Source: JACMQX01 sp040385105
GTDB taxonomy: Bacteria > Pseudomonadota > Gammaproteobacteria > Burkholderiales > Burkholderiaceae_C
Length of the DNA stretch: 64,000 nucleotides
Reading direction: 5' to 3'
NCBI GenBank assembly: GCA_040385105.1
Contig: JAZKHY010000015.1
Span: 1 to 64,000, forward strand
In this document: positions 31,957 to 40,207 of the stretch, one piece after another
Layout of the letters: the number at the start of each line of letters is the position of its first letter
How positions within the stretch are numbered: position 1 is the first letter of the stretch
The notes under the pieces: generated by a model
The model's input: only the letters and a program-made list of their open reading frames with translations
The model's database searches: none
What the model was told of the DNA's origin: nothing
Made by a program: the position numbers and the translations under genes

Positions 31957-34014
31957 ATGGCCAACACCCAACTGATGGCGAACGCGATCCGCGCGCTTGC
32001 CATGGACGCAGTCCAACAAGCCAACTCCGGACACCCCGGCGCCCCGATGGGCATGGCCGACATGGCCGCCGCCCTCTGGGGCCGCCACCTCAGGCACAGC
32101 CCCCACAACCCCGCCTGGTTTGACCGCGACCGCTTCGTGCTGTCCAACGGCCATGGCTCCATGCTCATCTACTCGGTGCTGCACCTCACGGGCTACAAGC
32201 TGCCCATTGGCGAGCTGAAGAACTTCCGCCAGCTGCACAGCAAGACGCCTGGCCACCCTGAAGTCGGCTACACGCCCGGCGTCGAGACCACCACCGGACC
32301 GCTCGGCCAGGGCATCACCAATGCAGTCGGCATGGCACTGGCCGAGAAGCTGCTCGCGAAGGAATTCAACCGCAAGGACGGCGACACAAGCCACGACATC
32401 GTCAACCACCACACCTATGTGATGCTGGGTGACGGCTGCCTGATGGAAGGCATCAGCCACGAAGCCTGCGCCCTTGCCGGTGCCTGGAAGCTGAACAAGC
32501 TGATCGCGCTGTACGACGACAACGGCATCTCCATCGACGGCCAGGTCGCGCCCTGGTTCATCGACAACACGGCGCTGCGCTTTGCCGCCTATGGCTGGAA
32601 CGTGATCGGCCCGATCGACGGCCATGATGTGGATGCTGTGGACCGCGCGATCGCCGACGCGAAGAACTCCGCCGACAAGCCGAGCTTCATCATCTGCAAG
32701 ACGCACATCGGCAAAGGCAGCCCGAACCGCGCCAACACCTCCAAGGCCCACGGCGAGCCGCTCGGCGCAGAAGAAATCAAGCTCACGCGCGAGGCGCTGG
32801 GCTGGGCGCACGAGCCCTTCCAGATCCCCAAGGAAGCCTACGACCTGTGGGACGCCAAGGCAAAGGGCCTGGCTGCCGAGACCGCCTGGGACGCGAAGTT
32901 CGCCGCCTACAAGGCCGCCCACCCGGACCTAGCCAAGGAATTCGTGCGCCGCATGAAGGGCGAGCTGCCGAAGAACTTCAACCAGGTGGCCGTGGACACG
33001 GTGCTGGCCGCGCATGAAAAGGCCGAGACGGTCGCCTCGCGCAAGGCCTCGCAGATCGCGCTCGAATCCTTCACCGCCGCGCTGCCAGAAATGCTCGGCG
33101 GCTCGGCCGACCTGACAGGCTCCAACCTTACCAACACCAAGGCGACGCCGCCCCTGCGCTTCGACCTGGCGGGCGACGTGGTGACGACACCCGAGGGCCT
33201 GGGTGGCCGGCACATCAACTACGGCGTGCGCGAGTTCGGCATGGCCGCCATCATGAACGGCATCACGCTGCATGGCGGCTACATCCCGTACGGCGGCACC
33301 TTCCTGACCTTCAGCGACTACAGCCGCAATGCCATCCGCATGGCCGCGCTGATGAAGAAGCGCGTCATCCATGTGTTCACCCACGACTCCATTGGCCTGG
33401 GCGAAGACGGCCCGACGCACCAGTCCATCGAGCATGCAACCAGCCTGCGCCTCATTCCCAACCTGGACGTCTGGCGTCCGGGCGACACGGCCGAAACGGC
33501 AGTGGCCTGGGCCGTGGCCCTGCGCAACAGCGACAAGCCCACTGCCCTGCTGCTGAGCCGCCAGAACCTGCCCTATGCGCCCAAGGCGGACCTGGGTGAC
33601 CTGGGCGACATCAGCCGCGGTGCGTATGTGCTGGCCGAGCCGGCCCGCGCGGGCCTGAAGAAGAAAGCGCAGGCCGTGATCATTGCCACCGGTTCCGAAG
33701 TGCAGCTGGCGCTCAAGGCCCAGGAACTGCTGGCCGCGCGGAAGATCGCCGTGCGGGTAGTCTCCATGCCCAGCACCACGACATTCGACCGCCAGGACCT
33801 CGCCTGGAAGAACGACGTCCTGCCGGCAGGCGTTCCGCGCATCGCGGTTGAAATGGGCGCGACCGATGGCTGGTGGAAGTACGGCTGCGCAGCCGTCGTC
33901 GGCATCGACAGCTATGGCGAGTCGGCCCCGGCGCCGGTGCTGTTCAAGCATTTCGGCTTCACGGCAGAGAACGTGGCTGACACGGTACAGGCCGCACTCG
34001 CCCGCAAGCGATAA
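31957..34014 (+). CDS. tkt: Transketolase
   Basis: A 685-aa thiamine-diphosphate enzyme of the pentose-phosphate and Calvin pathways, moving two-carbon units between sugar phosphates. It shows SGHPGAPMGMADM, GPLGQGITNAVGMA, the ThDP motif GDGCLMEG...NKLIALYDDN, the pyrimidine-domain HDSIGLGEDGPTHQ and the C-terminal domain. CCCGGAGCAG precedes the ATG. gap follows 28 nt downstream, a carbon-metabolism pair seen in many Burkholderiales. Confidence 0.95.
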   Translation: MANTQLMANAIRALAMDAVQQANSGHPGAPMGMADMAAALWGRHLRHSPHNPAWFDRDRFVLSNGHGSMLIYSVLHLTGYKLPIGELKNFRQLHSKTPGHPEVGYTPGVETTTGPLGQGITNAVGMALAEKLLAKEFNRKDGDTSHDIVNHHTYVMLGDGCLMEGISHEACALAGAWKLNKLIALYDDNGISIDGQVAPWFIDNTALRFAAYGWNVIGPIDGHDVDAVDRAIADAKNSADKPSFIICKTHIGKGSPNRANTSKAHGEPLGAEEIKLTREALGWAHEPFQIPKEAYDLWDAKAKGLAAETAWDAKFAAYKAAHPDLAKEFVRRMKGELPKNFNQVAVDTVLAAHEKAETVASRKASQIALESFTAALPEMLGGSADLTGSNLTNTKATPPLRFDLAGDVVTTPEGLGGRHINYGVREFGMAAIMNGITLHGGYIPYGGTFLTFSDYSRNAIRMAALMKKRVIHVFTHDSIGLGEDGPTHQSIEHATSLRLIPNLDVWRPGDTAETAVAWAVALRNSDKPTALLLSRQNLPYAPKADLGDLGDISRGAYVLAEPARAGLKKKAQAVIIATGSEVQLALKAQELLAARKIAVRVVSMPSTTTFDRQDLAWKNDVLPAGVPRIAVEMGATDGWWKYGCAAVVGIDSYGESAPAPVLFKHFGFTAENVADTVQAALARKR

Positions 34015-34042
34015 GAATTTTCATCATCCAGGAGCAAACGAC

Positions 34043-35041
34043 ATGACCATCAAGATCGGCATCAACGGCTTCGGCCGAATCGGGCGCAACGTCCTGCGCT
34101 CGGCCGTGCAGAACTTTTCCGACATCGACATCGTCGGCATCAACGACCTGCTGGAGCCGGACTACCTGGCCTACATGCTGCAGTACGACAGCGTGCACGG
34201 CCGCTTCAAGGGCGAGGTCTCGGTGGAGGGCAACACCCTGATTGTCAACGGCAAGAAAATCCGCCTGACGCAGGAGCGCGACCCGGCCAACCTCAAGTGG
34301 AATGAAGTCGGCGCCGACGTCGTCATCGAATCCACGGGCCTCTTCCTCGACAAGGACGGCGCGGGCAAGCACATCACCGCCGGCGCGAAGAAGGTCATCA
34401 TCTCCGCCCCCAGCAAGGACGACACGCCGATGTTCGTCTTTGGCGTGAATGACAAGACCTACAAGGGCGAGGCCATCATCTCCAATGCCTCCTGCACCAC
34501 CAACTGCCTGGCCCCGCTGGCCAAGGTCCTCAACGACAAATGGGGCATCAAGCGCGGCCTGATGACCACGGTCCATGCGGCCACCGCGACGCAGAAGACG
34601 GTGGACGGCCCGAGCAACAAGGACTGGCGCGGCGGCCGTGGCATCCTCGAAAACATCATCCCGTCCAGCACCGGCGCGGCCAAGGCCGTCGGCGTGGTGA
34701 TCCCTGAACTCAACAAGAAGCTGACCGGCATGAGCTTCCGCGTGCCGACTTCCGACGTGTCGGTGGTTGACCTGACGGTGGAACTGCTCAAGGAAGCCAC
34801 CTACAAGGAGATCTGCGCCGAGTTCAAGGCGCAGTCCGAAGGCGCTCTCAAGGGCATCCTCGGCTACACCGAAGACAAGGTGGTGGCCACGGACTTCCGC
34901 GGCGACACCCGTACTTCCATCTTTGACGCCGACGCCGGCATCGCGCTGGACAGCACCTTCGTCAAGCTCGTGAGCTGGTATGACAACGAATGGGGCTACT
35001 CCAACAAGTGCCTGGAGATGGTCCGCGTCGTGGCGAAGTAA
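34043..35041 (+). CDS. gap: Glyceraldehyde-3-phosphate dehydrogenase, type I
   Basis: A 332-aa NAD-dependent GAPDH. It shows the N-terminal IGINGFGRIGRN, the catalytic NASCTTNCLAP with Cys, HAATATQKTVDGPS and SWYDNEWGYSNK. AGGAG is 6-7 nt before the ATG. It belongs to glycolysis/gluconeogenesis and is co-directional with tkt, ending in a strong terminator. Confidence 0.96.
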   Translation: MTIKIGINGFGRIGRNVLRSAVQNFSDIDIVGINDLLEPDYLAYMLQYDSVHGRFKGEVSVEGNTLIVNGKKIRLTQERDPANLKWNEVGADVVIESTGLFLDKDGAGKHITAGAKKVIISAPSKDDTPMFVFGVNDKTYKGEAIISNASCTTNCLAPLAKVLNDKWGIKRGLMTTVHAATATQKTVDGPSNKDWRGGRGILENIIPSSTGAAKAVGVVIPELNKKLTGMSFRVPTSDVSVVDLTVELLKEATYKEICAEFKAQSEGALKGILGYTEDKVVATDFRGDTRTSIFDADAGIALDSTFVKLVSWYDNEWGYSNKCLEMVRVVAK

Positions 35042-35072
35042 GCCCCGCCGAACGGGCAGCCAGCCGTTGCAG

Positions 35073-35099
35073 AAAAAAGCGCCCCCGGGCGCTTTTTTT
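35073..35099 (+). terminator. Rho-independent terminator after gap
   Basis: AAAAAAGCGCCC (35073-35084) and GGGCGCTTTTTT (35087-35098) pair almost end to end. The GC-rich core is followed by seven T residues. It is symmetrical enough to act on either strand. Confidence 0.9.
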
Positions 35100-35182
35100 A
35101 CGTACAGCGCCCACATGCGGCATTCAGGTGCGACGTATAGTTGCCTTTTTTCTTATAAATACACGAAGAAAAGAGGTCAAAA

Positions 35183-36391
35183 GTGCCGAGAGAAGCCGGG
35201 TTTGACGAATGGCTGTGCCGCAAAAGCTGGGATCTTTGCGTGCGCTATTGCAAGGTCGTGGCCCTGCTGATGCTGCCGGCCACGCTGGCCATCAACGGGC
35301 CGCTGGTCCAGGAGGGCGACTTTGCAACCACAGCATCTGACTGGTGGCTCGTAGCCTGGCAGGCGGCGGTTGAACTGACCTGCATTGCGATGCTGCTGCT
35401 CAACCGCTGGACTCCCGGCCTGCGCGGCCGCACCCTGCCGCTGTATGTGTTCTGCGGCCTGTTCATGCTGCTCACCACCTGGGCGGGTGTGCGGGCGGTG
35501 CTGGTCGGCGGTGGCGGGCTGCTCGTCTATGCCGCCGGTTCCACCTTCATCGCGGCGGTGATCTGCACGCCGCTACCCGTGCGCCGCCCGATATATGCGT
35601 TCAGCCTGCTGGCGCTTGCACTCGCGGCCGGCCTGGGCGGCGACGATCCGGCCGATGTCATCGCCGCCCTGGTGCACCCCTTCTGCGTGGTGGTGCTGTG
35701 CATCGAGCTGGACAAGGTCACCTTTGCGCGCAGCGTCGAGCTGTTCGCGGAAAAGCAGAAAGTCGAGCATGAGCGGGCCCGCGCCGACAAGGTCCTCTAC
35801 AACGTGCTGCCGGCATCGATTGCCGACGAGCTCAAGCGCGAGGACAAGGTCAATGCGGTGAAGTTCGAGAACATGGGCGTGCTGTTTGCCGACATTGCCG
35901 GCTTCACCAGCTTCTCGCGCTCATTGCCGCCCGACGCGCTGGTGCTGGTGCTCAATGAAATCTTCTCGGCCTTTGACGACCTGGTCGAGCGCCACGGGCT
36001 GGAGAAGATCAAGACGATAGGCGATGCCTACATGGTGGTGTCGCACCACCGGCTTGGCACCATGGGTGAGCTGGCCCTGGAAATGGTGGAGGCGATGGAG
36101 CGCTACAACCGCGCCAACGGCACGCAGCTGGCCATGCGCATCGGCATCCATGCCGGGCCGGCGGTGGCCGGCGTGATCGGCGTCAAGCGCTTCCTCTATG
36201 ACGTATGGGGTGACACCGTCAATGTCGCCAGCCGGATGGAATCGACCGGCGCGCCGGGCGCGATCCATGTGTCCGATTCGGTTTACCGGCAAACGCGCGG
36301 GCGTTTTGCCTTTGAAGCGCGCGAGCCGGTGGCCCTCAAGGGCCGCGAGCCAATGCCGACTTACTGGCTGTTGGCGAAAAATGGCGGATAG
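35183..36391 (+). CDS. Membrane-bound class III adenylate cyclase
   Basis: A 402-aa protein starting at a GTG with AAGAGG 7-12 nt upstream. About six transmembrane helices occupy residues ~24-176. A helical linker (~180-220) leads to the cyclase domain (~225-370): metal residues D237 (FADIAGF) and D281 (TIGDAY), adenine-selecting K277 and D340 (LYDVWG), and transition-state N347 and R351 (GDTVNVASRM). The Lys/Asp pair marks ATP specificity (class IIIa), so cAMP is the expected product. A TATAAA-like sequence at 35154-35159 may be its -10. A CRP-like site and a GTPase/roadblock operon follow. Confidence 0.92.
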   Translation: MPREAGFDEWLCRKSWDLCVRYCKVVALLMLPATLAINGPLVQEGDFATTASDWWLVAWQAAVELTCIAMLLLNRWTPGLRGRTLPLYVFCGLFMLLTTWAGVRAVLVGGGGLLVYAAGSTFIAAVICTPLPVRRPIYAFSLLALALAAGLGGDDPADVIAALVHPFCVVVLCIELDKVTFARSVELFAEKQKVEHERARADKVLYNVLPASIADELKREDKVNAVKFENMGVLFADIAGFTSFSRSLPPDALVLVLNEIFSAFDDLVERHGLEKIKTIGDAYMVVSHHRLGTMGELALEMVEAMERYNRANGTQLAMRIGIHAGPAVAGVIGVKRFLYDVWGDTVNVASRMESTGAPGAIHVSDSVYRQTRGRFAFEAREPVALKGREPMPTYWLLAKNGG

Positions 36392-36547
36392 CATGCAAAC
36401 AACTGTTGTATTCAGGGGAATCCTGTTTTTGCTACTCGTGGGTATAAACCGGAAAACATATGGATTCAGCCAGATCGCTTTGAGAACTAAAAAGGGTTAG
36501 TTGAAAGCTGGCGGAACTGATGAATGAAATGACGCAATTGCCAGAGT

Positions 36548-36563
36548 TGTGACGTATCTCACT
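36548..36563. promoter_or_regulatory. CRP-like operator
   Basis: TGTGA-CGTATC-TCACT matches the CRP/Vfr consensus TGTGA-N6-TCACA in 9 of 10 defined positions. It lies in the 210-bp AT-richer gap between the adenylate cyclase gene and the winged-helix/GTPase/roadblock operon, centred ~46 bp before the first ATG. A cAMP receptor protein could thus act on this operon; whether it activates or represses is not clear. Confidence 0.6.
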
Positions 36564-36601
36564 GCTTCTGCTGGTTAAGTGAACTCTTCTGAATCAATTT
36601 G

Positions 36602-37363
36602 ATGTCCCGGAAATACAATGAGTTACACATAGGGGCCGGGGAATGTTTGTATTGTCAGCACGCCCGCTTGCCTCGGGATGTCGAAATGAGTTTGCTCCTC
36701 TCGTTGCGGGGTCTGCCTATGCCGGAGGCCACGCTGATCAAGACGATCATCAGGCTGAGTTCAGAGTTACATGGCCGATGGACCGTCGTAGACAGTCAAT
36801 CCGGGAACCAGCCACATCTTGAATTTCGGGACTCGGCCGTTGACGCCGGCACTGCACCGGGCGGAATGCCGTGGGGCCATTCCCGCATCATCAAGGTTCT
36901 GCCACGCGGCGAGGCGGCGGATGGCGACTCGCTGCGCCGGCCCATCCGCGCTGAAGAGGTCATTGCCATGCTCAAGTCCGCCGAACAGTTGCCTCTGGCG
37001 GGCGCTCCCTTCGCCGATGACCAGCCGCCCGCTGCTCCGTCAATGGAATACGCGTCTGCGAAATTGATCCGATGGCCGCCGGCACGAGTCCTGTCGGGCG
37101 ATGCGCGCCGCATCCGCATGGCCACAATGCTGGCGCGCCAGTCGCTGAGCGTGTCACAGCTTGGCAGCATGACGCAGTGCTCGCTTGCCGAATGCGAGCG
37201 GTTCCTGCAGGACCTCCGCAGTGAAGGCCTTCTTGAATTGTCGGCGCCGGAGGGTATTGCGGTGCCGGTCACGCGCCCCGAATCCCCGGCTGTACCAGGA
37301 GCGCGCCTCGGCTTCATTCAGCGGCTTCGGCGCAAGCTCGGCATCACGACGTACGCATCGTGA
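36602..37363 (+). CDS. Hypothetical protein with C-terminal winged-helix-like segment
   Basis: A 253-aa protein I cannot place in a named family. The N-terminal ~75 residues (ECLYCQHARLP, then helical LPMPEATLIKTIIRLSSEL) are followed by a variable Pro-rich middle. The segment at ~190-225 (MLARQSLSVSQLGSMTQCSL, then LQDLRSEGLLEL) looks like a helix-turn-helix/winged helix. In actinobacterial conservons a DUF742 winged-helix protein sits next to a COG2229 GTPase and a roadblock protein, as here. No Shine-Dalgarno is evident at 36602; an in-frame ATG at 36686 is an alternative start. The stop overlaps the GTPase GTG. Confidence 0.6.
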   Translation: MSRKYNELHIGAGECLYCQHARLPRDVEMSLLLSLRGLPMPEATLIKTIIRLSSELHGRWTVVDSQSGNQPHLEFRDSAVDAGTAPGGMPWGHSRIIKVLPRGEAADGDSLRRPIRAEEVIAMLKSAEQLPLAGAPFADDQPPAAPSMEYASAKLIRWPPARVLSGDARRIRMATMLARQSLSVSQLGSMTQCSLAECERFLQDLRSEGLLELSAPEGIAVPVTRPESPAVPGARLGFIQRLRRKLGITTYAS

Positions 37364-37896
37364 AAGAGTACAAGATAGTTTTCACCGGCTCTCCCGGTGC
37401 GGGAAAGACGACGGCCATACAGGCCATCAGCGATTCGACTGCGCTTTCAACGGATGTTGCCAATTCAGATGCATCGCTTGACAAGGCGATGACAACTGTC
37501 GGCATGGACTTCGGCGTGATCAGCCTGGAGGGCGGAGAGCGCGTCCGGCTGTTCGGCACACCGGGGCAAAGCCGCTTTGACTTCATGTGGACGATCCTGG
37601 CAAAGGACGCCATGGGCATCGTTTTCCTGGTGGACAACTCCCGCCCTGCGCCGCTGGAAGATCTCGGCCTGTACCTGGACGGTTTCGGGGCCCACCTGGG
37701 CACGGCCGCGTGCGTCGTCGGGGTCGGCCGGACCGATACAAACAGCCAGCCGGACCTGGATGCCTACGCGAGCCTCCTCCATTCCCGCAGCCTGTTGTTC
37801 CCGGTAGTCGCCGCAGACGTTCGCCGCCGCGACGACGTGCAGATGCTGGTGGAACTGTTGCTGGTGCAAATGGAAGGAATGGAGACGCCCGCATGA
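37360..37896 (+). CDS. Small Ras-like GTPase, COG2229/CvnD-type
   Basis: A 178-aa P-loop GTPase starting at a GTG that overlaps the previous stop (GTGA). G1 is GSPGAGKTT (residues 10-18), the switch I region is TTVGMDFG (45-52), G3 is FGTPGQSRF (65-73), then FMWTILAKDAMGIVFLVDNS. The base-recognition motif is GRTD (123-126) where NKxD is canonical, so nucleotide preference may be altered. The TVxxDFG and GxPGQxRFxFMW pattern is that of COG2229 GTPases, which pair with roadblock proteins; three such genes follow. Confidence 0.85.
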   Translation: MKEYKIVFTGSPGAGKTTAIQAISDSTALSTDVANSDASLDKAMTTVGMDFGVISLEGGERVRLFGTPGQSRFDFMWTILAKDAMGIVFLVDNSRPAPLEDLGLYLDGFGAHLGTAACVVGVGRTDTNSQPDLDAYASLLHSRSLLFPVVAADVRRRDDVQMLVELLLVQMEGMETPA

Positions 37897-38273
37897 ACCT
37901 CAGACCTGCGCTGCTGGAAGCGGCTCGCCGTGCTGTCCAGGCCTTGCGTGCCGTCGGAGGCGTCAAGGCCGTGGTTGTCGCCACGTCAGATGGTTTTGAT
38001 GTTGCCAGCGAGGCTGCGCACGGCATTGACCCGGCCCGTGTCGCCGCCATGGCCAGCTCCATCGGCGCGATAGCCCTGGTGGCCGCCCAGGAAGGCGGAT
38101 TGAACGACTGCGACCAGATGACGGTTGGCGCCAAGGACGGATTCTTCCACCTCCGGCATGCCCGCCACCCTGAGCTGGAACTGATCATCGCTGTCATCGC
38201 AGGCGAGTCTGCGGTGCTGGCCCAGGTTCACTACTTCACGGCGGAGCAGGTGCGCCTGCTGGTGGTGGCATGA
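37893..38273 (+). CDS. Roadblock/LC7-domain protein 1
   Basis: A 126-aa protein consisting of one roadblock/LC7 domain: VGGVKAVVVATSDGFDVASE, then PARVAAMASSIGAIALVAAQE and LELIIAVIAGESAVLAQV. Roadblock proteins bind small GTPases of the MglA/CvnD type as GAP, regulator or scaffold. It overlaps both the GTPase gene and the next gene by 4 bp. This copy is the closest of the three to the classical family. Confidence 0.83.
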   Translation: MNLRPALLEAARRAVQALRAVGGVKAVVVATSDGFDVASEAAHGIDPARVAAMASSIGAIALVAAQEGGLNDCDQMTVGAKDGFFHLRHARHPELELIIAVIAGESAVLAQVHYFTAEQVRLLVVA

Positions 38274-38641
38274 ACCTCCAGGAACTTGCCGCCGAGATCG
38301 GCCGCCTGGCAAGCACGCCTGGCGTCATCGCCTGCTCGCTCATTGACGGACCGACGGGAATGATCTACCACACCAGCGGAGACCAGGACCTGGAGCCGCT
38401 GGCTGAAGCTGCGCGCGACTATTGGCAATTGCACCGGAGGCAGGCTTCTGCGCACCAGAAACTGGGCGAGTTCATCGGCCTCGTGACGCTCCACGAGAAA
38501 GGCGTCATCAATGTGCTGCAGTGTACGGAAGACACCATCCTGGTGACCATTGCCGAGCGCAACCGCGTCAGCTTTTCAACCTGGCCGTCGCAGCTGGATC
38601 GCCTGCGGCAGCTGATTGACGATATCGAGTTCCATGCCTGA
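38270..38641 (+). CDS. Roadblock/LC7-like protein 2
   Basis: A 123-aa protein with a roadblock-like pattern: TPGVIACSLIDGPTGMIYHTS for the first strands, a helix with LAEAARDYWQLHRRQ, then INVLQCTEDTILVTIAE. It is more divergent than the preceding copy and could be a dimer partner or an inactive paralogue. A 4-bp overlap with the previous gene indicates coupled translation. Confidence 0.68.
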   Translation: MNLQELAAEIGRLASTPGVIACSLIDGPTGMIYHTSGDQDLEPLAEAARDYWQLHRRQASAHQKLGEFIGLVTLHEKGVINVLQCTEDTILVTIAERNRVSFSTWPSQLDRLRQLIDDIEFHA

Positions 38642-38703
38642 CCGCGCCTCGCGTGACGCCCAGGGCCTATCTTTTATTTCACGCAACCGGAGTACCCGAA
38701 ACC

Positions 38704-39063
38704 ATGTCAACAATCAAACAGACTCTCGAAGAAATGATGACGATGGATGGCGCGCTTTGCGGCGCCATTGTCGACTCGGCCAGCGGCATGATGCTCGGCA
38801 GTGTTGGTACCGGCGTGGACCTGGAAGTCGCTGCCGCCGGCAATACCGAAGTGGTTCGCGCAAAGCTCAAAACCATGCGCTCGCTCGGCCTGAATGACGT
38901 GATCGAAGACATCCTGATCACGTTGGGCCGCCAGTACCACCTGATCCGCCCCCTCTCGCGCAAGGAAGGCGTGTTTATCTACTACGTTCTGGACAAATCC
39001 AAATCCAATCTGGCCCTGGCCCGCCGCAAACTGACAGACCTGGAAAAAGAACTGATGTTCTGA
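38704..39063 (+). CDS. Roadblock/LC7-like protein 3
   Basis: A 119-aa protein 62 nt after the previous gene. It has a roadblock-like core (MTMDGALCGAIVDSASGMML, then the helix TEVVRAKLKTMRSL, and DVIEDILITLGRQYHLIRPL) and a charged C-terminal helix (LALARRKLTDLEKELMF). Similar short proteins occur beside bacterial GTPase/roadblock genes. It ends the operon; its stop lies inside a short palindrome shared with the convergent pirin gene. Confidence 0.68.
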   Translation: MSTIKQTLEEMMTMDGALCGAIVDSASGMMLGSVGTGVDLEVAAAGNTEVVRAKLKTMRSLGLNDVIEDILITLGRQYHLIRPLSRKEGVFIYYVLDKSKSNLALARRKLTDLEKELMF

Positions 39064-39078
39064 GCCAGGTCCGGCTCA
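39061..39078. terminator. Small palindrome joining two convergent stops
   Basis: TGAGCC-aggtcc-GGCTCA: the left arm starts with the stop codon of the roadblock-like gene and the right arm ends with the reverse-complement stop of the pirin gene. It forms a 6-bp stem. There is no T-run on either strand, so terminator activity would be weak. Confidence 0.35.
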
Positions 39079-40128
39079 GGCCGGATCCGTGGCAGGCGCT
39101 TCTTCCCGCCCGCCCGGATGCAGTGCGAAGCGGCCCTTGCCGCGGCTGTGCACCGGCGCGCTGTCATCCCACGGCCAGCCGCCGAACTGGGTGCGGCGGT
39201 AGTCCTGCATGGCCTGCATGATCTCGGCCTGTGTATTCATCACAAAGGGGCCGTACTGCGCGACCGGCTCGTTGATGGGGCGGCCCTGCAGCATGAGGAA
39301 CTCACCCTCGACGCTACCGTTCACCAGCTCGATCGCCGTATCGGCGCGAACCTCGATGGCGCTTTGCGCCTTTACTTCCTGGCCGTTCATCGTGACAGAC
39401 TGGCCCTTGAAGAAGTAGAGCGTGCGGCGCGTGCCCCGGCCTTGCGCGGCAGGCAGCGTCCAGCGCGCACCCGGGCTCATGCGGATGGTCCAGATGGCCA
39501 CGTCGGCGCCCTCTTGGGAGGCCCAGGAGTCGGGCGGCGGCGGCAGGGGGGTGCCTGCCCCGGCGAGCGCCCCCGCGATCACGGCGACATCCGTCGTGCG
39601 GCCCGCGTCGTCGGTGGCCGTCAGGCGCGGGATGTCCTTGTTCCAGAACATGGTGAAGTGCGCCGGCACCATCTTGTTCCTTGCGGGCAGGTTCAGCCAG
39701 ATCTGGAACAGCTCCAGCGGGTTGGGCGCGGCAGTGTCCAGCAGGGGGAACATCTCGGAATGCACGACGCCTCCGCCGGCGGTGAGCCATTGCGCATCGC
39801 CCTGGCCGAATCGCGCGGTGGCGCCCAGCGAGTCGGAATGGTCGATCAGGCCCTTGCGCACGACCGTCACGGTCTCGAAACCCCGGTGCGGATGCGCCGG
39901 AAAGCCGGGAATCGTCTCGCCGTGGTACATGCTCCAGCCGTCCTTGCGGCTGAAGTCCTGGCCGATGTCGCGCCCGGCCAGCGGGGCCACCGGGCCCATC
40001 TGCGCGTTGCCCGCCGGGTAGGCATCGTCGTGGTAAGCGCAGAACAGGAACGGGTCCACCGTTTTCCAGGGGAAGCCCAGCGGGCTGGTGGACAGGACAG
40101 GACTTTGCAGGACAGTGTTGGCGGACAT
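39076..40128 (-). CDS. Pirin-family protein
   Basis: A 350-aa bicupin of the pirin family. Metal ligands of the N-terminal cupin are in HPHRGFETVT (two His) and GGGVVHSEMF (His, Glu). The C-terminal pirin_C region contains GEFLMLQGRPINEPVAQYGPFVMN. It is longer than typical pirins (~230-290) through a C-terminal tail. Some family members are quercetin dioxygenases, others transcription cofactors; the role here is not deducible. The ATG at 40128 gives MSAN as N-terminus. Confidence 0.87.
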   Translation of the reverse strand: MSANTVLQSPVLSTSPLGFPWKTVDPFLFCAYHDDAYPAGNAQMGPVAPLAGRDIGQDFSRKDGWSMYHGETIPGFPAHPHRGFETVTVVRKGLIDHSDSLGATARFGQGDAQWLTAGGGVVHSEMFPLLDTAAPNPLELFQIWLNLPARNKMVPAHFTMFWNKDIPRLTATDDAGRTTDVAVIAGALAGAGTPLPPPPDSWASQEGADVAIWTIRMSPGARWTLPAAQGRGTRRTLYFFKGQSVTMNGQEVKAQSAIEVRADTAIELVNGSVEGEFLMLQGRPINEPVAQYGPFVMNTQAEIMQAMQDYRRTQFGGWPWDDSAPVHSRGKGRFALHPGGREEAPATDPA

Positions 40129-40207
40129 GACGGGCACCTCTAAAGAAAGCAGTTGAGGACGGGAGCGCCGCTTTCAAGCCGTGCCGGCGGGCAGCCCCGG
40201 GGGCGGA

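Noticed and set aside
36520..36552. Ten-codon ORF (ATG to TGA) just before the CRP-like site
   Set aside because: Too short to judge; no good ribosome-binding site, and the stop merely overlaps the operator. Kept only as a remark.
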